A stretch of 26,934 nucleotides of DNA from a virus. A program made the translations under genes and the position numbers. The notes beneath the pieces were generated by a model. The model saw nothing but the letters and a program-made list of their open reading frames with translations, searched no databases and was not told the DNA's origin. The first letter of the stretch is position 1. Every line of letters starts with the position of its first letter. Positions 22,910 through 26,934 of the stretch are shown piece after piece. The stretch spans positions 1-26,934 of IMG/VR virus record IMGVR_UViG_3300022752_000326; one strand, written 5' to 3'.

Positions 22910-23983
22910 TCACTTACTTTCTTTCTGTTCAAGGACCTTACGCTTAATAACACGACTAATAAAAGTTGAATACCTGTCGCCCTGCGACATAGCAAAACGA
23001 ATTAAAGCATCAAACTTCAAACCGTCATGTTTCAGAATTTCATTAGAAGTAACTTGTTTGGTATACATAAACAAACACTCAACAAACTCCATGTATGCCA
23101 AAACCGTGTCAAAACGCAACGAAGGTCTGAAAATACGCAACTCGTGAGTATGTTCACCCATACGATTGACAGCAAGATTGCGTTCGTAAGGGTGCGGAAC
23201 ATAGTTGCCGTTTTTTTGAATACCTTTAACAATCTCAATTAGATTAGGTTTGTTAGGACCCCAAATGCTGTCTTGATTGTTGACAAAAGCATCATAATCA
23301 TATTTGGCATAAGAAGAATTACGACCAGCAAACCTAATTAGTTCAGCTTTGTTTTTGAACATGAAATACAAAAACTTCATTTGATGCTTAGCATCAACAA
23401 AAGAAACTTTTGAAATATGAATATGCAAACCACAAGTAGAAGTTTTCCAAGCATGATAACCGTTGTTGCGCAAATAATCCAACATTTCTTTATAGATGGT
23501 TATGTGCTTGAAATAATCCAAACTCATAGGATGAGAAACAATCTCAAAACCATGATTAATAGAACAATCTTCCTTTAGATAAACAAGTGGCGCAGTATTG
23601 TTGTTGATGAAACTAACAGCGTCATTTAAATAATTTTGACCAACATTTTCAACTTCCAACTCGATGCCAAAAACTGGTACATCTTTATTGATGTGTTCGC
23701 GAGACACATGAATATTACCGTCAACTATTGTGTAAAACCTTGGTGAAGGTTTGTAACTATAGCTGTTAATGCCATGGCGGTCATCATCGTTGTCTGAACT
23801 CCAATCATCACCGTCATAATCATTGTTTTCTTCGCACAACGAGTTATAACAATTTTCACAAACCCAATCGCCGTTATAGCGATTAGCGAATTCTGTTCGC
23901 TCAAATTCGTAATCACCACACGCTTCGCATTCGGTAATATTGTCAGCGAGCCGTGCGTCTTGTAACCGTAAAGTTCTAGGCAT
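22910..23983 (-). CDS. Amidoligase (COOH-NH2 ligase, glutamine synthetase-like fold)
   Basis: ATG 23983 behind AAAGGA gives 357 residues. The N-terminus has a C4 zinc ribbon (Cys19/22, Cys42/45, plus Cys50), then an acidic linker (about 51-69). The catalytic part shows FGIELEVE (105-112), EDCSINHGFEIVSHP (138-152), CGLHIHIS (184-191) with His187 and His189, and HTHELRIFRPSLRF (278-291) with Glu281 and Arg283. These are the signature elements of the Amidoligase_2 family, which joins an amine to a carboxylate using ATP. Natural substrates of phage members are generally unknown. The adjacent class II amidotransferase gene is a recurring partner of such ligases in comparative genomics. Peptide or protein tagging, or making a small amide metabolite, are the leading hypotheses. 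Confidence 0.85.
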   Translation of the reverse strand: MPRTLRLQDARLADNITECEACGDYEFERTEFANRYNGDWVCENCYNSLCEENNDYDGDDWSSDNDDDRHGINSYSYKPSPRFYTIVDGNIHVSREHINKDVPVFGIELEVENVGQNYLNDAVSFINNNTAPLVYLKEDCSINHGFEIVSHPMSLDYFKHITIYKEMLDYLRNNGYHAWKTSTCGLHIHISKVSFVDAKHQMKFLYFMFKNKAELIRFAGRNSSYAKYDYDAFVNNQDSIWGPNKPNLIEIVKGIQKNGNYVPHPYERNLAVNRMGEHTHELRIFRPSLRFDTVLAYMEFVECLFMYTKQVTSNEILKHDGLKFDALIRFAMSQGDRYSTFISRVIKRKVLEQKESK

Positions 23984-24027
23984 AACAATTCCTTTCGTTA
24001 GATATAAATGGATAAACACACAGTCGC

Positions 24028-24064
24028 GTTTGCTTGCGCCCGCGAAGCGGGGGCGCAAGCAAAC
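24028..24064 (-). terminator. Long GC stem-loop upstream of the amidoligase gene
   Basis: A 14-bp perfect stem (GTTTGCTTGCGCCC at 24028-24041, GGGCGCAAGCAAAC at 24051-24064) encloses 9 bases. An alternative inner CCCGC-GAA-GCGGG pairing is possible. It lies between the small gene 24085-24231 and the amidoligase ribosome binding site. Without a T-run it may be a processing site or attenuator rather than a full terminator. Confidence 0.65.
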
Positions 24065-24084
24065 CGACATTACGATTAATATTG

Positions 24085-24231
24085 TTAATTATTGTCATCA
24101 AATTTTTCTTTGCAATATGAGTAATACCATTCATCTGTTAGTAATTTGCCCATTAATGCCATTTTGATAATAAACCATAAACTATCGTCCCATTTTTTGC
24201 TGTTTCGATAATGTTGCAACAGTTTTTTCAT
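24085..24231 (-). CDS. Unknown small protein (48 aa)
   Basis: The frame starts at an ATG overlapping the upstream stop (ATGA) and has AAAAGGA at good spacing. The product MKKLLQHYRNSKKWDDSLWF then IIKMALMGKLLTDEWYYSYC is aromatic-rich and helical, with a modestly hydrophobic middle. No family is recognised. It ends 21 bases before the long stem-loop. Confidence 0.65.
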   Translation of the reverse strand: MKKLLQHYRNSKKWDDSLWFIIKMALMGKLLTDEWYYSYCKEKFDDNN

Positions 24232-24398
24232 TGTTGTTTTCCTTTTGTTTGTGTAATGTTGAGGATTTCAATGGTTTCACCGTGTTCCAACCAGAATATG
24301 TCTTCTAATTTTTCTTGAAGTTCTGTCATATTGTTTGGGTTGTTATTGTTTGAGTTGTATTTGAGTGTGATTATGAATTCTCTTTTTTGTTTATACAT
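24228..24398 (-). CDS. Unknown small protein (56 aa)
   Basis: The start overlaps the upstream stop (TGATG). The sequence MYKQKREFIITLKYNSNNNN then PNNMTELQEKLEDIFWLEHG resembles a beta strand, an Asn-rich turn and a helix, a compact alpha/beta peptide. It ends in TGA overlapping the next ATG. Supported by coupling on both sides; no function can be given. Confidence 0.65.
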   Translation of the reverse strand: MYKQKREFIITLKYNSNNNNPNNMTELQEKLEDIFWLEHGETIEILNITQTKGKQQ

Positions 24399-24661
24399 CA
24401 CGACCAACTTTGTTGGTCAGGGTCAAACTCACGAACAACAGTCAAAGGCTCAACTGCTGGACCGAAAGTATCAACTTCAGTCAAAGACATGTCATGATAA
24501 TCAAACACATACCTTTTTTCATTTTTGCCCACATAATGCCATTGAACGGCATCACCATTATTAGGCATCACATTTCTGCTAGCCCGCAACATGGCTTCAT
24601 TAAACGAATCAGCTTCAATTTCGTATTGAACAAGCAATCTGACATTATATTTTAGTTTCAT
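24398..24661 (-). CDS. Unknown small protein (87 aa)
   Basis: ATG 24661 follows GGAAGG closely. The protein starts MKLKYNVRLLVQYEIEADSF, with NEAMLRASRNVMP next, then a YVFDYHDMSL strand and an acidic end. The start resembles the small strand-helix-strand proteins common in phage early regions. It is the first gene after a 270-base leader rich in repeats, so it likely opens the transcription unit that contains the amidoligase pair. Confidence 0.65.
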   Translation of the reverse strand: MKLKYNVRLLVQYEIEADSFNEAMLRASRNVMPNNGDAVQWHYVGKNEKRYVFDYHDMSLTEVDTFGPAVEPLTVVREFDPDQQSWS

Positions 24662-24877
24662 ATTTTCCTTCCAAAGAAAATTGCAACACCCGAACAAATT
24701 ATTGGCATACACAAAAAATGCGACACCCGAACAGAAGAAAGCCCTACAGTAGAAGTGACGGTCTGCCAAAGGGGCTGGTGTTTCCCAAACCCGTTTGACA
24801 GACCATTACGAGGCATTGTCGCGTCGCGTAAGCGACCCATAGCGACAATGACGAAAACCGCAGTTTTCCAAGTTCTT
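24662..24877 (-). promoter_or_regulatory. Repeat-rich leader before the amidoligase gene cluster
   Basis: No convincing gene is seen here. It contains two 14-base direct repeats (GCRACACCCGAACA at 24683-24696 and 24720-24733), a pair of inverted 11-base arms (GGTCTGCCAAA at 24760-24770, TTTGACAGACC at 24794-24804), and a nested palindrome (CATTGTCGC at 24814-24822 with GCGACAATG at 24842-24850, enclosing GTCGC-GTAA-GCGAC). This density of repeats suggests operator sites or structured RNA. No convincing -10/-35 pair was found. Confidence 0.5.
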
Positions 24878-24920
24878 GAAACAATAACAAAGGGTCCGGT
24901 GGACCCTTTGTTATTGTTTC
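24878..24920 (-). terminator. 20-bp perfect stem-loop terminator
   Basis: The arms at 24878-24897 and 24901-24920 are perfectly complementary over 20 bp with a 3-base loop. The GC core GGGTCC/GGACCC is flanked by A/T-rich outer parts, so each side ends in a T-rich tract (TTTGTTATTGTTT). It stands 11 bases after the stop of the gene at 24932-25255, so it most likely terminates that transcript; by symmetry it could act on both strands. Confidence 0.8.
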
Positions 24921-24931
24921 TATTGAAGTTG

Positions 24932-25255
24932 TTAAGCAGTAACAACTTCAAGTTTTGCCATAGGCTCAAGTACTGGCTGAGTAATGGTCATCTGACCGCC
25001 AAGCAACAGTTGTTGCTTAGGATTAACGAGGTCAACTGGTTTTCCGTCTTTCTCGTATTGGTATTGAACATCGCCCAAAGCACGAACATCTTGTACAGTC
25101 AAAGTCACGCCTGCGCGGATATTGTGAGCTGACACAAGTTCGTTAGGCAACCAAGCCCAAGTACGAATACCGTCAACAACAGTAAAATTAACTGCTGTAG
25201 ACTTTTTGCCTGAGCCACCAAGCCCTGCTACTACTAACTCAATGTAATCTGACAT
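24932..25255 (-). CDS. Unknown beta-rich protein (107 aa)
   Basis: ATG 25255 has a strong AAAGGAG ribosome binding site. The protein MSDYIELVVAGLGGSGKKST contains repeated beta-strand segments (VNFTVVDGIRTWAWLP; AGVTLTVQDVRALGDVQYQY; GGQMTITQPVLEPMAKLEVV). GGSGKKST only superficially recalls a P-loop and there is no Walker B, so I do not call it an ATPase. The single gene between two stem-loops, with a strong ribosome binding site, suggests an abundant early protein. Function unknown. Confidence 0.75.
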   Translation of the reverse strand: MSDYIELVVAGLGGSGKKSTAVNFTVVDGIRTWAWLPNELVSAHNIRAGVTLTVQDVRALGDVQYQYEKDGKPVDLVNPKQQLLLGGQMTITQPVLEPMAKLEVVTA

Positions 25256-25303
25256 TATTTACTCCTTTCAAGAGTATCTAGTTATTGTTTTTTATTCTTG
25301 TGA

Positions 25304-25341
25304 GGGTTTCTTGCCCCACGCGAACGCGGGGGCAGAAACCC
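25304..25341 (-). terminator. Long stem-loop after the 121-aa gene
   Basis: GGGTTTCTTGCCCC (25304-25317) pairs with GGGGCAGAAACCC (25329-25341) with one bulged T, and the inside can form CGC-GCG closing a 4-base turn (UUCG on the minus strand). It begins 10 bases after the TAA/stop of the upstream gene. No T-run follows on the minus strand. Confidence 0.6.
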
Positions 25342-25350
25342 AATGTGCTG

Positions 25351-25716
25351 TTACCTATGAATGGAACCACAGAGACACTCAAAGTTCCGAGCAACCCTGA
25401 GGTTCCAAGTTGGGCATAGCACTTCTGACGCCGACCGAGGAACGAGGTCGGCAAATTTTGCGTCTGAATAATCTGGGTCAACAGACATATTCAGCATCGG
25501 ACGCAATTCATCGGGGTCAGTACCGAGTTCCTGTTTGCGCATATCAATCTCTAGCGCAATATCAGACTCAGGTTCTTCAACGATGCCATAATCGTCCAAA
25601 GCACGCTGACGCTGTTCGTCTTCGCGCTCAAGTTCATCAATTTCATCAACAACAAAACTTTTAGTTTTGTTTTTGATAGGTGTAACACGCTTGATTTTAG
25701 ATAAATCTAATTTCAT
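25351..25716 (-). CDS. Unknown acidic protein (121 aa)
   Basis: ATG 25716 with AAAGG gives MKLDLSKIKRVTPIKNKTKS, a basic start, followed by a highly acidic helical middle (DEIDELEREDEQRQRALDDY) and a C-terminal tail with Cys residues (EVLCPTWNLRVARNFECLCG) that may bind a metal. The longer in-frame start at 25914 covers another gene and the hairpin at 25738-25773 and is rejected. No family is recognised; the acidic middle might mimic DNA or contact a basic partner, which is speculation. Confidence 0.7.
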   Translation of the reverse strand: MKLDLSKIKRVTPIKNKTKSFVVDEIDELEREDEQRQRALDDYGIVEEPESDIALEIDMRKQELGTDPDELRPMLNMSVDPDYSDAKFADLVPRSASEVLCPTWNLRVARNFECLCGSIHR

Positions 25717-25737
25717 AACAACCTTTCTAGTAGAGAA

Positions 25738-25773
25738 GTAAACGGTGCGCTCCCGAAGGGGCGCACCGTTTAC
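25738..25773 (-). terminator. 13-bp stem-loop with UUCG-type loop
   Basis: GTAAACGGTGCGC (25738-25750) and GCGCACCGTTTAC (25761-25773) are perfectly complementary. The inside pairs further as CCC-GAA-GGG, which on the minus strand is a C(UUCG)G tetraloop, a very stable fold. It follows the stop at 25778 by four bases. It probably ends or processes the transcript of the 100-residue gene. Confidence 0.7.
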
Positions 25774-25777
25774 GGAT

Positions 25778-26080
25778 TTATATATTCTCGTCGTCCTGAC
25801 TTTGAATGAACTCAAGCGCATTGTGAGCGCCAAACTCATCAGCCAACGACCACAGAGCCTGAACCGTGTAACGGTCAAGGACACGGAAAGCCCAATCACC
25901 ATAATGATTTTCAATCAAGGTAATCAAGTCCGCATAAGCGTCAGTACCACTCAACTCACGGTTAAAAGCATAAACGCCACGCGACTCTGCCAGCAAAGTT
26001 TCCGCAAACAGAATATCGTCAGATGTTTGGACATCGCCAAACATATGAACACTCAACATATTTTCACTATCCATAACCAT
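25778..26080 (-). CDS. Unknown acidic helical protein (100 aa)
   Basis: ATG 26080 is preceded by AAGG at seven bases; ATG 26074 is an alternative two codons in. The sequence is helical and acidic (DAYADLITLIENHYGDWAFR; VQALWSLADEFGAHNALEFI). It contains no recognised motif. It is framed by stem-loops on both sides, like the other single-gene units in this area. Confidence 0.7.
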   Translation of the reverse strand: MVMDSENMLSVHMFGDVQTSDDILFAETLLAESRGVYAFNRELSGTDAYADLITLIENHYGDWAFRVLDRYTVQALWSLADEFGAHNALEFIQSQDDENI

Positions 26081-26093
26081 TTACCTACCTTCC

Positions 26094-26172
26094 GCCCCGA
26101 AGGGCAACGAACCACATACACGGGATTGTGTATGTGGCAACCTTGACCAACAGATTTATAAGAAAATCTGTT
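26094..26172 (-). other. Cluster of three hairpins between two early genes
   Basis: Three stems follow one another: GCCC-UUCG-GGGC on the minus strand (26094-26105), CCACATACAC with GTGTATGTGG (26112-26121, 26128-26137, loop GGGATT), and AACAGATTT with AAATCTGTT (26149-26157, 26164-26172). The last lies right after the stop at 26173. The first lies right before the ribosome binding site of the 100-residue gene. Termination, processing or translation control are all possible. Confidence 0.55.
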
Positions 26173-26355
26173 TTATAATTTGTTTGCTTTAATTGCTTCA
26201 GCAATGTCGCGCAAACAATCCATATAGCCTTCAAATCGCGTGTGGGTTTCCCATTCGCCCGCGAAATCGTTTTCCATTTCGCACCATTCGCACAAAGACG
26301 AATACTTGGCTAGACTTTTTTCGTGGACTTCTGCGATTATCTGATGTATGTTCAT
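26173..26355 (-). CDS. Unknown small protein (60 aa)
   Basis: ATG 26355 follows GAAGG. The product MNIHQIIAEVHEKSLAKYSS onward contains CEWCEMEND, a Cys-x2-Cys pair, and CLRDIAEAIKANKL. It looks helical with possible metal contact, though a single pair of Cys plus one more is thin evidence. It is the first gene after the 343-base leader, so it may be among the earliest expressed. Function unknown. Confidence 0.65.
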   Translation of the reverse strand: MNIHQIIAEVHEKSLAKYSSLCEWCEMENDFAGEWETHTRFEGYMDCLRDIAEAIKANKL

Positions 26356-26698
26356 TACAACCTTCTTTCCGTAGGTTTAGGAAGGGGCGAAATCCCCTTC
26401 GTAGCGACAGCGCAGAGGGGTTTCGCACCCGTCTCGTACACACACACACACCACACACCACATACCCCAACCAACCACCAAGGCTGACCGCTGGTGTCTC
26501 GCGTCGCACGGGTGGGGGGAAATTGGTAAAAGTATTTACAGCAATCTGTACGCAGACACAATGGTGTACAGGTTAGAGGGGGGGGGACAGGGGGGTACGG
26601 GGGGACTTTAACAAGGAACCTGGCATAAGCCAAAGCCATCTGGACTATTTTTTAAAAGTGGGGGTACCTAGCAAGCAAATAGGGTACCTTAAAAATTT
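26356..26698 (-). promoter_or_regulatory. Low-complexity 343-base non-coding region
   Basis: No credible gene is seen; frames crossing it consist of repeats. Going up from 26356 it holds a 7-bp stem (GAAGGGG 26381-26387 with CCCCTTC 26394-26400), an AC-rich microsatellite (about 26438-26463), C/G-rich tracts including a run of nine or more G (about 26578-26586), inverted CTGTAC/GTACAG (26546-26551 and 26566-26571), and twin GGGTACCT sites 20 bases apart (26662-26669, 26682-26689). A weak minus-strand promoter, TTGCTT with TAAAAA 18 bases on, overlaps the twin sites. The content suits a control region for early transcription. Confidence 0.5.
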
Positions 26699-26932
26699 TT
26701 ATAGCGTTTGTAGATTTGTTTCGCGCCGTTTTACCTTTGCCACACAGGCTTTTGCGCAATATAGGATACCTTTGTATTCGCGGATTATGGCGCGTTTTGT
26801 TTTTTTGCCGCATTCTGGGCATACATGGTTTGTGTCTGGTGTCAAACCAACATAAAGTGTTGGTTTGCCGTAGTCTTTTTTGGGTGCTACGGGTGTGCTG
26901 GTGCTTCGTTTGGCTGGTTTTTTGCCGGCCAT
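26699..26932 (-). CDS. Small zinc-ribbon protein (77 aa)
   Basis: ATG 26932 is preceded by TA, so it probably overlaps an upstream stop (TAATG) that lies outside the window. The N-terminus is Lys/Ser/Pro-rich. The core CPECGKKTKRAIIREYKGIL then YCAKACVAKVKR forms a Cys-x2-Cys ... Cys-x3-Cys zinc ribbon or treble-clef-like knuckle. Such small proteins often bind nucleic acid or bring partners together. It is the last identifiable gene at the right edge. Confidence 0.7.
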   Translation of the reverse strand: MAGKKPAKRSTSTPVAPKKDYGKPTLYVGLTPDTNHVCPECGKKTKRAIIREYKGILYCAKACVAKVKRRETNLQTL

Positions 26933-26934
26933 TA

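Noticed and set aside
24658-24969. 103-codon minus-strand frame over the leader before the amidoligase cluster
   Set aside because: It crosses the 20-bp terminator stem and overlaps the end of the 107-residue gene; no ribosome binding site was seen.
24932-25255. P-loop ATPase call for the GGSGKKST segment
   Set aside because: Spacing does not match GxxxxGK[ST] in a strand-loop-helix context and no Walker B is present.
25714-26146. Plus-strand 133-codon frame opposite the 100-residue gene
   Set aside because: It is antisense to a gene with a good start and stem-loop boundaries and has no ribosome binding site.
26193-26639. Frames on both strands across the AC/G-rich region
   Set aside because: Their translations are made of the repeats (TPHTP, VCGVCV) and have no start signals.
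1-26934. CRISPR arrays, tRNA genes, integrase or insertion sequences
   Set aside because: No spaced identical repeats of CRISPR type, no tRNA cloverleaf recognised by eye, and no recombinase or transposase motif in the translated genes; a tRNA scan was not possible.

Overview
The window looks like part of the genome of a tailed phage that infects an actinobacterium, most likely a short-tailed (podovirus-like) phage. The sequence is rather AT-rich by eye, which would suit a low-GC host such as a freshwater actinobacterium; this is inference. The phage call rests on a run of tightly overlapping virion genes on the plus strand, an M15-type endolysin at their end, and a packed replication/early block on the minus strand. 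The actinobacterial host is suggested by a phage-encoded WhiB-like Fe-S regulator, a protein class confined to Actinobacteria and their phages. No terminase, portal, complete capsid gene, DNA polymerase or integrase is present, so the genome continues beyond both ends.

Layout. Positions 1-13249 (plus strand) hold virion and lysis genes: the end of a structural gene, a small basic protein, a small Cys/His protein, a head-tail adaptor-like protein, a tail nozzle/stabilisation-like protein, a small fibre-like protein, a 57-residue coiled coil, three putative internal virion proteins (one with perfect PTA repeats), a 2226-residue giant protein whose C-terminus resembles polyvalent or ejected phage proteins, and an M15-like endolysin. 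Most junctions are TAATG couplings.

Positions 13197-26932 (minus strand, read from high to low coordinates) hold early and replication genes. The promoter-distal half encodes a Cas4/RecB-like nuclease, a degenerate zinc-ribbon protein, a DnaB-like helicase, an archaeo-eukaryotic-type primase, a RusA resolvase, a second PD-(D/E)XK nuclease and a sigma region 4-like HTH fused to a DUF1599/Nmad1 domain. The middle encodes a WhiB-like regulator, a membrane-anchored lysozyme-like protein and many small proteins. The upstream half contains an amidoligase (COOH-NH2 ligase) next to a class II glutamine amidotransferase, both with cysteine clusters and acidic linkers. Before that lie small unknown genes separated by strong GC-rich stem-loops.

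How they work together (inference): the nuclease-helicase-primase-resolvase set makes and processes DNA with host polymerase or one encoded elsewhere. WhiB and the HTH protein may redirect transcription. The amidoligase/amidotransferase pair forms a possible peptide or protein modification module and is the most interesting part of the window. Eight small genes of 24-57 residues were read directly from the sequence by start/stop overlaps and ribosome binding sites, and are listed here.
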